DNA from: JAUZOB01 sp963692465
Lineage (GTDB): Bacteria; Bacteroidota; Bacteroidia; Bacteroidales; Prolixibacteraceae
Reading direction: 5' to 3'
DNA length: 64,000 nucleotides
Assembly (NCBI GenBank): GCA_963692465.1
Contig: OY829943.1
Span: 248,001-312,000 of the forward strand
This document shows, piece by piece, positions 26,671-36,093 of this stretch. Position 1 is the stretch's first letter; the number at the start of each line of letters is the position of its first letter. Both the position numbers and the translations under genes were made by a program. The notes below the pieces were generated by a model, which saw only the letters and a list, made by a program, of their open reading frames with translations, was not told where the DNA came from and did not search any database.

Positions 26671-28578
26671 CTACCATCCTGGATTTTGTAATAAGGTCGG
26701 ACAACGCTGCAATTCGTCATACATAATTGGGAACAGATAGTGGCGAGGAGCATTGAAGACTCTGCTCTCCACAAAATATCGTTGCATCCGGTAATGTTTT
26801 CCGTTAACCACAATCTTTCCGGCAGGATCTTCAACCGGTCTCATCCCATTGATCATTCGCTGACACTTAGGATATGGCCAATAATTTTGGGATTTCGTAT
26901 CATTATCACTCCCGGCAGCGTTCCAAGCTGTTTCCTTTGCCATTTCCACAGCACTACTTGGCTCCAGATATAACCGACAATGCCAAATTCGGTCGTTTTC
27001 GTAAAACAACTCAACTCTTCGTTCCCGCTGAATATATTCGTTCATTAAGCTCTTATCACTAATTGCTGCGGGAGGAATCGGAGCCATAAAAGAACGAGTC
27101 CGAACCTGATTAAGCAAATCATAAATTTCCTGATTTGGGCCGGATATTTGATTAACAGCCTCTGCATAGATATAGATAAATTCAGGAAGTCTCCAGATAG
27201 GAGGTGCACTAATATTAAAAGACTTATCACGATTCCATGATTCTTTATAGAACTTATGCAAAAAATAACCGGTAGTAGTTGAATTTGCTGCATTAATTTT
27301 ATCAGAGCCACTTGCGGTATTAATAACTTTTCCTTTAAAAGTAGAACCGAAATAAATAACATCCCGATAAAAACGAGGATCCCGCTGAACACTCGCATAC
27401 GGATTTCCATCATCATAACCATCCGTTGCCGCTCTTGGACTGTAAACCGGATAGCCATAGCCATCAGGAGCAATATATTCATATTCATCAACTTGTTCCT
27501 GAACCGGCATTTGACGAGATCCACCACCCCAACTCGGCGGATAAACATCTCCTTGCCATGCCTGATTCTTATCATTTGTAACAAAGAATACTGCTTCCTG
27601 CTTATAGGAAGCCATGTCATAATACATATCCCACAAACGGGCATAAACTTTTGAATTACTGGTGTTCTGCCCTGCATCATTAGTAAAGTCAGTCGATGTA
27701 TGTCCCGTATATAAACTATAACGAGGAGCACCATTAATTTTAAAATCCAAAACCGCTTTAGCCGCATCACGTGCTTTTACCCAACGATCTGCATTATAAG
27801 TATAGTCGCTTTTAAACTGACGGGTATCACTGGGAAGAGTCCCTCCATTCCAAAGAGGAGTTGCAGCCATCCACCGGATTACCGCTTTCAATCCAAGGCA
27901 AGCCCCTTTATCAACCCGACCAAAATCCTGTCCGCTCCATTGCACTGGTACGTGAGCAATAGCTGAATCGCAATCCTGACAGATTTTTTCAACAACAGAC
28001 TGAAAAGATTCCCTCTTAAAAACCAAAGATTCCTGAGTGGTTACCGTATGGTTCACATATACAATCTCACCATACTCCCGGGCAGCCAGATAATGCAGAT
28101 AAGCTCTCATAAAGTAAGTCTCTCCGATACGGCTATTCAGATCTCCGGGAGATAAGGGATTGTCAGGGGTATTATATTTTTTTATTCCTTCAAGAATCAC
28201 ATTGGCCTTACGAATTTTTGCATACAAATCCCACCAATACTCACCACAACTAGTATTGTTATTGGTTGGAAATCCTTGGGGACTCCAATCACCCGAATTA
28301 AATTCATTGGTTGCTCCACCTTCAACACTCGACCCTTCACACTCATCTGTTACCGGTGCAGTCGAAAAATTATTAAAAAATACTAATGGTCTATTGGCCG
28401 ATCTAATATTGGCATACAAATCGGTAACTAATCCATCTGTTTTATTATAGCGGGTAAAAACCTGACTTTCATCTATCTGATCATCCGGTTTACGATCCAA
28501 AAAGTTATCAGAACAAGCGAATAGCGAAAGACCAAACACAATAAAGGTCGACCAGATATATATATTTTTTATATTCAT
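26671..28578 (-). CDS. SusD/RagB family nutrient-binding outer-membrane lipoprotein
   Basis: Surface lipoprotein that binds a glycan and closes over the partner SusC channel. Lipoprotein signal with FACSDNFLDRKPDDQ, the typical SusD opening just after the lipobox Cys. N-terminal TPR-like helices include IGETYFMRAYLHYLAAREYGEIVYV. The C-terminal RagB domain holds WRLPEFIYIYAEAVNQ, a YIQRERRVELFYENDRIW segment and the closing barrel-free region. Length 635 is normal. Starts 19 bp after the susC stop, so the pair is co-translated. Confidence 0.95.
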   Translation of the reverse strand: MNIKNIYIWSTFIVFGLSLFACSDNFLDRKPDDQIDESQVFTRYNKTDGLVTDLYANIRSANRPLVFFNNFSTAPVTDECEGSSVEGGATNEFNSGDWSPQGFPTNNNTSCGEYWWDLYAKIRKANVILEGIKKYNTPDNPLSPGDLNSRIGETYFMRAYLHYLAAREYGEIVYVNHTVTTQESLVFKRESFQSVVEKICQDCDSAIAHVPVQWSGQDFGRVDKGACLGLKAVIRWMAATPLWNGGTLPSDTRQFKSDYTYNADRWVKARDAAKAVLDFKINGAPRYSLYTGHTSTDFTNDAGQNTSNSKVYARLWDMYYDMASYKQEAVFFVTNDKNQAWQGDVYPPSWGGGSRQMPVQEQVDEYEYIAPDGYGYPVYSPRAATDGYDDGNPYASVQRDPRFYRDVIYFGSTFKGKVINTASGSDKINAANSTTTGYFLHKFYKESWNRDKSFNISAPPIWRLPEFIYIYAEAVNQISGPNQEIYDLLNQVRTRSFMAPIPPAAISDKSLMNEYIQRERRVELFYENDRIWHCRLYLEPSSAVEMAKETAWNAAGSDNDTKSQNYWPYPKCQRMINGMRPVEDPAGKIVVNGKHYRMQRYFVESRVFNAPRHYLFPIMYDELQRCPTLLQNPGW

Positions 28579-28597
28579 AGCTGTTTCCTATTTATAA

Positions 28598-31500
28598 TTA
28601 AAAAGTCACATCAACACCAAAATTGTAAACTCTCTGTACCGGGTACCAATCACCAGCACCTTCACCTACTTCAGGATCAACATCAGCATCCTTCAGTTTA
28701 TCCCAGGTAAGCAAGTTCAATCCCTGTGCGTAGAATCTCACTTTTTGTAGACCGACCCTTCTGACAATACTCTTTGGCAACGAATAACCAATTTCAACCG
28801 TTTTCAAACGCAAATAAGACCCATCATACAAGAATAAACTGCTGTTGGCATTTTTATTATTGGGATCAGCGCCCAGATGAAGTGCAGGATAAGTAGCCGT
28901 TTCTGCTGTCGCAGGGGTCCAGCGATTTAAATGCATTGCTTTTACTTTCCCGATATTATCGCCTAAATAAGAAGGGAAATCCCATACTGCTGCACCCTGC
29001 AACTGAACCGAGGCTTTAGTTGCTCCCTGAAACATCAGACTAAAATCAAAATCTTTATATTGAAAACCAATCGGGATTCCGAATTGAATCTCCGGATCAT
29101 GAGGATAGCCCGCAGCAGAAAGGTCATTGTCGTTAATTTTTCCGTCCCCATTCATATCTTTATAAACAACATCACCCGGAATTAATTTTCCCCACGGCTG
29201 AAATCCAGCTCCGTTATTCATTACATTCAGTTTATCCGCCTCAGCTTGATTTTTCACAAAATGATCAAACATATAATCAAAATGAGTTCCGATTGGTTTT
29301 CCTGTTTCTTCCCGATATGAGTTTTCACGGGCAATCTCCTCCATATAGATAATTCTGTTTTTGGTAAAAGACAGATTGGGTTTAATGAAGTAACTAAAAT
29401 CCCTTCCGATCTGACCGTGCCAACCGATTTCAAAATCCACTCCACGATTATTCACAATCCCGGCATTAATATAAGGAGCATTTTTCCCAACAATGTTAGG
29501 ATATCCCATTTTATCACTGCCACTCATATCGGTTATAATATCATAACGATGTTCAAAAAACAGATCCCCGGTAAAAGTCAACCGATTATTAAACAAACTC
29601 ATGTCAACTCCAACGTCAAATTTCTTTGATTTCTCCCATGTAAGATATGGATTAGCTAAATTTCCTTCGGCAACACCACCGTTTGCACCAGAGCCAAAAT
29701 CATTATCTCCGAAATTATAACCGCTTCCACCACCGAAATATTGCAAATAAATAAACCTCTGACTATTTGGAATCTGATCGCTACCAACAAGACCAAATGA
29801 ACCGCGCAGTTTCAAATTATCCAGCCATGATTTAGTGTTTTCCATAAAACTTTCATTAGAAACAACCCATCCGGCTGACGCTGCAGGGAAAAAGCCGAAA
29901 CGTCTTCCTGATGCAAAGTTTTCAGAACCATTATAACCAAAATCATATTCCAGCAAATAGCGTTCTTTATAATTATATGTAGCTCGTCCGGTTAATCCTT
30001 CATAACAAAAAGGAACCTGATTATCAATATTTTTTCTGGAACGATTTGCTAAAATCATAGCCGACACATCATGATCTCCGAATTTACGGGCATATTCCAC
30101 TTTAAACTGGGTATAAGATCTTTCCACATTGGAATTCTGACTATAACCGTTTCCAATTGTTTGATCAATATCATACTTATTCCCTGTAGTATAGGCCCCG
30201 GCATAATGCCCTGGAGTCATATAGACATCCCGCCCGTCAGAAGGAGTAAAAGTAGCATAACCCGGATATTCCCGATAACCTTCATTATATGTATTGACAA
30301 CCCGGTTAATCCATCTCCCATTTGATGCATCATACGAAAAAGCACCTTCAGCCTTTAGCCCTTTTGTAATAAAATCAAGCTTATAACCTAATGCGAAAGA
30401 GCCATCTAAATAACTGTTCTTCTCATCCAAAAATCCACTTCTGCTTAATTCACCCAAAATATTAAAACGATATATCTGATCGCCAAATAACATACCGCTT
30501 GTATTTTTAACAGCATAAGGAACATTCGTCGAATTATCATTTTTTTCTACCACAATAGGCAGATAAGGAGGTTGGGTATTACAGAACTGCATAACCCTTT
30601 CTGCTGTAGTTCCCGGTGCATTCCGGTCAGTAATCTGAGCACCGATGTCCAGTCGGGCATAAAAATCTTTTGTAATATCTATGTCGATATTTGATCTGAA
30701 ATTATATCGTTTAAAAATAGCCTGGGTATCGTACTGTGAAAGGTTTGTATTCGTATAATTTCCCCCCTGTTCAAAATAATTTGCCATCACATAATAACGA
30801 GCCTGATCTGATCCTCCACTGATAGAAAGGCTATAATCCTTTTGAACGCCAGGTTTGAACGCATAATCGAAATAATCCCAATTATAACCTAAGCCATCCG
30901 AATTATCTCCTTTTGCCTTTCTAAATTTACTAATAGCATCTTGAGAAAATAAATTCAAAGAGGAAGAAGGAATTCCTGGATTATCATTTATAAGTGCCTC
31001 ATTGTAAAGCGTTGCATAATCAGCAGAACCAAGATATTTTGGAAATTTAGACGGTTCATTTATTCCGGTAGAAGCCTTAAAATGCACAACAGCTTTACCC
31101 CCCATTGATTTGCCCCGCTTAGTCGTAATAATAATTACTCCATTAGCCCCTCTCACGCCATAGGGGGCAGTTGCAGAAGCATCTTTTAAGATAGTGAATG
31201 TCTCAATTTCTTCCGGATCCAGATAATCCATACTTCGTTCAACACCATCAACAACTACAATCGGAGAGTTATCACCGTAAGTTCCATGTCCCCGCACTAA
31301 AATATTACTTGCATCAACACCAGGTTCTCCGCCGCTATATTGAGTCGCCAATAATCCAGGCATACGTCCGGCTAAAGCATTTGTCAGATTCGCAGTCGGA
31401 CTTTGCTCTAAGTCTTTGGTTGTTATGGTTGAAATAGAACCGGTAATGGTCGCTTTTCTTTGCGTAGTATATCCAATGACAACCACCTCATTCATTCCGA

Positions 31501-32152
31501 CAGCCTCATCCTGCAAAATAATATTGAATGACTCTTGACTACCCACTTTTATCTCCTGACTTCTCATTCCGATAAAAGAAATCACCAATGTAACATTGGG
31601 GGGAATATTATGCAATTTGAAGTCGCCATTGGCATCAGTAATAATTCCATCTCTTGTCCCTTTAATCGTAACAGATACTCCGGGCAGGGGAACTCCCGTT
31701 GAATTGGTTATTGTTCCATGAATATTTTTTGACACCTGTCGTTGCTCCCTGGGAATCTCTTTCAACACTCTTGGTGCCTTATATGTATCTTTCCGATAAA
31801 GAAAAACCTGCCGATCATCAATTTTATAAGTAATATCGCTTCCATCAAAGAGCTTATTCATGATGGACGTAATTGAGGCAGACCGAACAGAAATGCTTCT
31901 TTTTACATTCGAATTCAGTACATCCGAATTATAAATAAAAATAAAACGACTGTTCTGTTCTATCGAACGTAAAACATCCGCAATAGAAGCATTCTGAACA
32001 CTTAAATTAATTTTCGTTTTCTGCGAATACGTATTTGCAGAAATCAGTAACGTTCCCGCAAAAAACAAGAGAGTAATGATCTTCACGCGTAATAATAAAT
32101 TTTTCACCCTCCTCCTTTTGCAGGAAGAGCTTGAATTGTCAAATTTCTTCAT
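28598..32152 (-). CDS. SusC/RagA TonB-linked outer-membrane transporter with STN signalling domain
   Basis: Imports a glycan fragment across the outer membrane with energy from TonB. Order of parts: a signal region (about 1-45); an STN domain (about 50-120, KINLSVQNASIADVLRSI and the FIFIYNSDVL segment); a carboxypeptidase-regulatory-like domain (about 145-225); plug with NEVVVIGY, GRMPGLLATQYSGGEPG and the ITTKRGK end of the plug; then a large beta-barrel ending in VYNFGVDVTF. The length of 1184 is usual. The STN domain marks it as a transducer that should contact the FecR protein encoded next to it. Confidence 0.95.
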   Translation of the reverse strand: MKKFDNSSSSCKRRRVKNLLLRVKIITLLFFAGTLLISANTYSQKTKINLSVQNASIADVLRSIEQNSRFIFIYNSDVLNSNVKRSISVRSASITSIMNKLFDGSDITYKIDDRQVFLYRKDTYKAPRVLKEIPREQRQVSKNIHGTITNSTGVPLPGVSVTIKGTRDGIITDANGDFKLHNIPPNVTLVISFIGMRSQEIKVGSQESFNIILQDEAVGMNEVVVIGYTTQRKATITGSISTITTKDLEQSPTANLTNALAGRMPGLLATQYSGGEPGVDASNILVRGHGTYGDNSPIVVVDGVERSMDYLDPEEIETFTILKDASATAPYGVRGANGVIIITTKRGKSMGGKAVVHFKASTGINEPSKFPKYLGSADYATLYNEALINDNPGIPSSSLNLFSQDAISKFRKAKGDNSDGLGYNWDYFDYAFKPGVQKDYSLSISGGSDQARYYVMANYFEQGGNYTNTNLSQYDTQAIFKRYNFRSNIDIDITKDFYARLDIGAQITDRNAPGTTAERVMQFCNTQPPYLPIVVEKNDNSTNVPYAVKNTSGMLFGDQIYRFNILGELSRSGFLDEKNSYLDGSFALGYKLDFITKGLKAEGAFSYDASNGRWINRVVNTYNEGYREYPGYATFTPSDGRDVYMTPGHYAGAYTTGNKYDIDQTIGNGYSQNSNVERSYTQFKVEYARKFGDHDVSAMILANRSRKNIDNQVPFCYEGLTGRATYNYKERYLLEYDFGYNGSENFASGRRFGFFPAASAGWVVSNESFMENTKSWLDNLKLRGSFGLVGSDQIPNSQRFIYLQYFGGGSGYNFGDNDFGSGANGGVAEGNLANPYLTWEKSKKFDVGVDMSLFNNRLTFTGDLFFEHRYDIITDMSGSDKMGYPNIVGKNAPYINAGIVNNRGVDFEIGWHGQIGRDFSYFIKPNLSFTKNRIIYMEEIARENSYREETGKPIGTHFDYMFDHFVKNQAEADKLNVMNNGAGFQPWGKLIPGDVVYKDMNGDGKINDNDLSAAGYPHDPEIQFGIPIGFQYKDFDFSLMFQGATKASVQLQGAAVWDFPSYLGDNIGKVKAMHLNRWTPATAETATYPALHLGADPNNKNANSSLFLYDGSYLRLKTVEIGYSLPKSIVRRVGLQKVRFYAQGLNLLTWDKLKDADVDPEVGEGAGDWYPVQRVYNFGVDVTF

Positions 32153-32205
32153 AACTTTGTTTAGATTTTAGTTTGTTAATCATATGCCGTCAGGCATGTA
32201 GTTTT

Positions 32206-32238
32206 AAACTGGTTAATGCTTGGGGCATTAACCGGTTT
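32206..32238 (-). terminator. Hairpin after the FecR gene
   Basis: Stem of 14 bp (AAACTGGTTAATGC at 32206-32219 against 32225-32238, one G-U) directly follows the FecR stop on the minus strand. The T-run favours the plus strand, so termination of the sigma-FecR transcript here is plausible but not certain. Confidence 0.55.
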
Positions 32239-32240
32239 TT

Positions 32241-33413
32241 TTACTTGTAAAATGCGTATTTACCTCCTTCCTTAATATATTTTAATTTTGCTATGGTTGC
32301 AATTCCCTCAATAACCCGATCAGGATCATCTTTCAGATCAAGTTTTCCAGATATATGGCTATCTGTCGAACAATTCGACAAATCAATTTTTACATTATAA
32401 TAACGTGATATTTTTTTAAGTAGCAAGTCGGTCCGCTCGTCGGTAAAGTTGACATACCCTTGTACCCACGACACATAATCCCGTGCATTAACGGAATGAA
32501 CATCAATTCTATTTCCATTTTCAGCAACAACGGCCATCTGATTTGGGACTAAGATGATTTGTTTGGCAAAAAAACGTTGATTTTTCGAAAGACTGACCTT
32601 TCCCCTGATCAACACCGTATTATAGGTTTTCTCCGCGTCATAGGACTGCACATTAAATTGAGTTCCCAGAACCTGAACATTAAATTTATTCGTTCTGACA
32701 ATAAATGGTCTCTGTGGATTTTTAGAAACATCAAAATAAGCCTCCCCGTCGAGGAAGACTTCTCTCTTTTCGCGATCAAAATTTACAGGATACACCAACC
32801 GTGAGCCTGAATTAATCCAGACTTTCGTTCCGTCGGCAAGAATCACACAATTTCTTTTACCGTAAGGTACAATCAATTGTGTAAAGCCGTTTGTTTTTCC
32901 GGAAGCATAAATACAAGACTGATTATTGACCGAAACAATTGATCCATTAGAAGTATTTTTGATGATTGCCGCATTTGACTTAATCGGCACCTTTTTCCCA
33001 TTTGGAAGAATTAATTGTGTTTCAATATAATTGGCAGAAGTTCCACTAACAAATTTCATAATGGAAGAATCAGTCTGTTGCCAGAAAAAAAGAGCTGTTC
33101 CTAATCCCATAAGACAAATAAACACAGCCGCAATACGGGCAATTTTATAAATAAAAAACCGTTTGGAATCTCGCTGTATCTTTTCCCAGATTTTCTCTTT
33201 AAGTTCCTTCTTCTCTGAAACGATTTCAGTTGTCAATCCCCGGACAATACGAGCTGCCAACAGAAATTTATTTTTCTGTTCCGGATATTGCCGAATCAAC
33301 GAATTTAGTTCCCCTTCTTCAGGCGTACGTTGCCTTACTATCCTTCTAAATTCATGATCCAAGACAAGTTCTACAGCATTAAACTGCTCAAATCGTTTGT
33401 TTCCTTCACCCAT
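32241..33413 (-). CDS. FecR family anti-sigma factor
   Basis: Inner-membrane regulator that holds or activates its ECF sigma factor and receives a signal from the STN domain of SusC. A cytoplasmic N-terminal part (about 1-85) is followed by one transmembrane helix (about 88-110, IARIAAVFICLMGLGTALFFW). The periplasmic FecR domain comes next, with FTQLIVPYGKRNCVILADGTKVWINSGSRL split over two strands, then FLDGEAYFDV and the C-terminal STN-like DUF4974 part ending with LKYI. 390 residues is typical. It lies between the sigma gene (62 bp upstream) and susC. Confidence 0.95.
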   Translation of the reverse strand: MGEGNKRFEQFNAVELVLDHEFRRIVRQRTPEEGELNSLIRQYPEQKNKFLLAARIVRGLTTEIVSEKKELKEKIWEKIQRDSKRFFIYKIARIAAVFICLMGLGTALFFWQQTDSSIMKFVSGTSANYIETQLILPNGKKVPIKSNAAIIKNTSNGSIVSVNNQSCIYASGKTNGFTQLIVPYGKRNCVILADGTKVWINSGSRLVYPVNFDREKREVFLDGEAYFDVSKNPQRPFIVRTNKFNVQVLGTQFNVQSYDAEKTYNTVLIRGKVSLSKNQRFFAKQIILVPNQMAVVAENGNRIDVHSVNARDYVSWVQGYVNFTDERTDLLLKKISRYYNVKIDLSNCSTDSHISGKLDLKDDPDRVIEGIATIAKLKYIKEGGKYAFYK

Positions 33414-33475
33414 ACCATTATGGTTTTACGCATTAAAGAGTCACCCCAACAAACTTTCTGGACATCTTTTTCTTA

Positions 33476-34105
33476 CTATTTTTTTAACATCGACAAAAAT
33501 AATAAGAGTGCTCTTTCCCCATCAGGAATGACCTTAAGAACATCTTCTTTAACTTTTTTTATTGAGCGATAGACCGATTTATAGCAAGAGTCGACAGAAA
33601 TGTTAAGCATTTCTGCAATTTCAGCATAATCAAGCTCCCTGTTAATCCGAAGGAAAAGGATTTCCTGCTGTCTTTCCCCGAGTTTTTGAATACTCGCTCT
33701 AATAATCTTGAGCAGATACCGATTTTTTTCGTCCTCCATCTCATCTTCTGCCCGATTAAAACAAAAAGGAAATTTATTTTCAGCAATATGATCATCCAGT
33801 TCAATTCGTTTTTGACTGCGTAATTGTTTGAATAGCTCTCGTCTGAACGATTTTAACAAATAAAACGGCAAGTTCGTTACAGGACCCAATTGATCTCTTT
33901 TACGGATAAAATAGCTGAATATATTTTGAATCGAATCTTCAACAAGTGCACAATCAGACGTACAGCGAAACCCATAATCATAAAGCCAGTCAAAATGATC
34001 GCTATAAATAACATCAAGAGCACGATCATTTCTCTTTTGCCTAAATTCATCCCAAATAACAGTATAGTCTTTCTCCTTTTCCGACATCGACTTTTTATTA
34101 TTCAT
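33476..34105 (-). CDS. ECF RNA polymerase sigma factor (Bacteroides-type, FecI-like)
   Basis: Directs transcription of the adjacent SusC/SusD locus when released by FecR. Region 2 spans about residues 30-75 (VIYSDHFDWLYDYGFRCT, then the DSIQNIFSYF segment). Region 4 is about 145-195, with REQ-like LGERQQEILFLRI, a LDYAEIAEMLNIS helix-turn-helix and SVYRSIKKVK. Length 209 suits the family. Starts at ATG 34105, about 45 nt after a -7 box overlapping an inverted repeat. A degenerate second copy of region 2 lies upstream. Confidence 0.95.
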   Translation of the reverse strand: MNNKKSMSEKEKDYTVIWDEFRQKRNDRALDVIYSDHFDWLYDYGFRCTSDCALVEDSIQNIFSYFIRKRDQLGPVTNLPFYLLKSFRRELFKQLRSQKRIELDDHIAENKFPFCFNRAEDEMEDEKNRYLLKIIRASIQKLGERQQEILFLRINRELDYAEIAEMLNISVDSCYKSVYRSIKKVKEDVLKVIPDGERALLLFLSMLKK

Positions 34106-34153
34106 GAAATAATAAGACAGAAAAAACTGTCCTCAAAATTGTATCTATTGAGT

Positions 34154-34175
34154 CAAAAGTATTAAAAAATACTTT
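34154..34175 (-). promoter_or_regulatory. Promoter -7 box and overlapping inverted repeat of the ECF sigma gene
   Basis: On the minus strand TACTTTTG (34154-34161) matches TAnnTTTG. It overlaps a perfect inverted repeat AAAGTATT (34156-34163) / AATACTTT (34168-34175) with a 4-bp centre, which could be an operator. Confidence 0.5.
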
Positions 34176-34540
34176 AATTACTATGATAAACACAATAGAT
34201 GATTTTTCTGAACAAAAGAGGCAATATCGTTTTCTAATTCCGTTATAATGTGGGGAAAAAACTGAGAATAATGGATTTTATCCATTAAGAAAGAAAACCT
34301 TTTAATTTGTTTTCTTTCTGTTGTACTACCGGAAAAAAATATTTTCATGATTAGGGTTCGTAGTTACTAAGTCGCATTTGTTTAACAAATATGAGCATAT
34401 TATCTCAGAAATGTAATGGGAAGAAGCAATAAATTGACAAACTGGAAGGAAAATGTGTTTCAAAAATCGGTCCCTTATCTTAGGTTTCACCAAATCCGTA
34501 TACCTTGAGACAAAACCTTATTACATCATTCTGTTGCCCA
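34176..34540. other. Non-coding stretch (365 bp) upstream of the sigma gene
   Basis: A/T-rich sequence with no credible frame, repeat or hairpin. It may be decayed remains of the sigma-like gene that ends at 34541. Confidence 0.4.
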
Positions 34541-34810
34541 CTATATTCTGAAATTTATTCTTATACGTCTTCCTGATGGGTAATACCATTTTTTATTGAA
34601 ATAAGTAAGTCCCTCAATGAATACCGATTGAATGATATCTGATGCTATTGCTTCCGATTTTATAAAAAAGAAACTGCCTTTGAGAAAAGGTCTGTGATAC
34701 TCATTATGTAATATTACAAATATACCCTTCGCACCCTTTTGTAAATTAAGAAATGAGCCCTTTTGACTTTTATTCTGTACTATTTCACTCCGACCTTTCA
34801 TGAAAAGCAA
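34541..34810 (-). pseudogene. Remnant of an ECF sigma factor (region 2 only)
   Basis: Not a working gene as far as can be seen. The 89-codon frame holds a stretch (residues about 35-66: LHNEYHRPFLKG, FFFIKSEAIASDIIQSVFIE) that closely follows the ECF sigma region 2 pattern (YxRPLxxxAxxFVKSxExAEDIVQDVF). It then runs into unrelated sequence and stops, with no region 4 in any frame in the following 360 bp that I could recognise. It lies 435 bp upstream of the intact ECF sigma gene, on the same strand. It could be a duplicated and decayed copy. A short true gene coding for region 2 alone is the alternative. Confidence 0.5.
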
Positions 34811-34936
34811 AGAAACAGACTCAATTACAAACTAATATTAAAACTCTCTTAAGGAAACATCAAATTGAGATTGAATCTATCTTAAAAATAAGATAAAAAA
34901 TTCCAAATAAATGTATAAACCTAATTGTCATTTTAT

Positions 34937-34972
34937 AGAAAGCTTCGTTTGAAATAAGAAACGAAGCTTTCT
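34937..34972. terminator. Hairpin downstream of the DUF2892 gene
   Basis: Perfect 14-bp stem AGAAAGCTTCGTTT (34937-34950) / AAACGAAGCTTTCT (34959-34972), 8-nt loop, 22 bp after the stop of the minus-strand DUF2892 gene. There is no clear T-run on either side. Confidence 0.6.
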
Positions 34973-34994
34973 GCTAAACTTATAATATTCTACT

Positions 34995-35201
34995 CTATTC
35001 TTTTTTCTTTCTGGTATTTATTCCAAGCAACACGTAAAACGGGCAAAAACCAATCAGGCTGGTAAGAAAAAATATTCCTGCTAAAATTAATAGTACAATT
35101 GCCAAGGTGCCCGAAATAAGACTCTCAAAGTATAAGCCAATCAAGACAAAGGCTATTACGATTCTGATTGTTACATCAACAATACCCATATTTTTTTTCA
35201 T
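34995..35201 (-). CDS. DUF2892 (YgaP-like) small inner-membrane protein
   Basis: Function unknown. The 68 residues begin MKKNMGIVDVTIRI, a variant of the family opening KNMGxxDRxIR, followed by two hydrophobic helices (about 14-32 and 33-50) and the segment GFCPFYVLLGINT typical of the family's end. In other bacteria the domain is attached to rhodanese or stands alone; here it is alone. Single gene with a hairpin downstream. Confidence 0.85.
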   Translation of the reverse strand: MKKNMGIVDVTIRIVIAFVLIGLYFESLISGTLAIVLLILAGIFFLTSLIGFCPFYVLLGINTRKKKE

Positions 35202-35463
35202 ATCAATAAATTTAAAGGCCGGTGATATTTTTCACGAATAACCTCGCAAACAATACACAACTATTATACACACAGTTCCCTTTGTTTGTTTCATTATACA
35301 TTAATCAATTCGCATTTACGAACTCATAGACACCAGCACTTAATAAAGTTTTCTCGTCATAAATGATTCCCTTCCCCTACCGGAACGACAATTCCGGATC
35401 GCTGTGCTGAAAGAAGTCAATTCCACGAAGAACTGGCCCTGGTTGTTTCGTATTCCGTCAACA

Positions 35464-36093
35464 CTAACTCAGCATTACCTGAATCATTACATCTTTCGAA
35501 CAATGTTCACCGACTTTATCCAGAAAGAATGCATAAAAATAGACATTACAGCCCGAAGCAAAAGGAACTGATAGCATTGCAGTCCCCGCACCCCTTGTTG
35601 CTGTCAGTCCATCTAACACGACAGCCTCATCATTAAAAAAAGCGACAACCATCAATCGATCATCCACTGAGGTATATCGACTCTCCACATCTGGAACCCA
35701 ATTTAAAACAACCTTTCCACCCTCCCCAACTACAGTCGCAGCCGTTAATCCCTCCGGAACCTGCAGATTTCCTTTGCTGAATATCAATTTCGACGGATCA
35801 CTCACCTTCCCGTCCGATCCAAAAGCCTGAATATTGGCCTGAACAAAACAATTATAAGGAGATAACATCTTATGTCGCTTCCACACCGGGTGAATTAATG
35901 AATTCAGCAAGCTAGAAGCCAATTTTACCGCCCCCTTCATCCTACTTCTTACCGCAAGCTGTTTTGCAGTTCTCGGATTCGTTACATGTGAAGTCTTTGC
36001 ACGCATGAAAAATTCACCATTCATCTTATAACCCACAAAATTACCGACAGTGCCCGTTACACCACTAAATATTCCATTACTAAATTTTGCCAT
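35464..36093 (-). CDS. DUF6266 family protein
   Basis: Function unknown. The N-terminus (MAKFSNGIFSGVTGTVGNFVG, then NPRTAKQLAVRSRMKGAVKLAS) matches the Bacteroidota DUF6266 pattern of a small beta segment followed by an NPxTxxQxxxR motif. The second half is a fibronectin-like beta domain (LNWVPDVESRYTSVDDRLMVV). 209 residues; no signal peptide. It stands alone in a gene-poor stretch, between 262 bp and 988 bp of non-coding DNA. Proteins of this type occur in scattered multiple copies and are not tied to a pathway. Confidence 0.75.
   Translation of the reverse strand: MAKFSNGIFSGVTGTVGNFVGYKMNGEFFMRAKTSHVTNPRTAKQLAVRSRMKGAVKLASSLLNSLIHPVWKRHKMLSPYNCFVQANIQAFGSDGKVSDPSKLIFSKGNLQVPEGLTAATVVGEGGKVVLNWVPDVESRYTSVDDRLMVVAFFNDEAVVLDGLTATRGAGTAMLSVPFASGCNVYFYAFFLDKVGEHCSKDVMIQVMLS

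Noticed and set aside
27045..27770. 241-codon open frame on the minus strand
   Set aside because: It lies in another frame inside susD, has a biased Met/Leu/Ile composition and no recognisable domain; the SusD frame is clearly the coding one.
35380..35397. Short hairpin CCGGAA/TTCCGG downstream of the DUF6266 gene as a terminator
   Set aside because: Only six pairs and no T-run on the minus strand; too weak to call.
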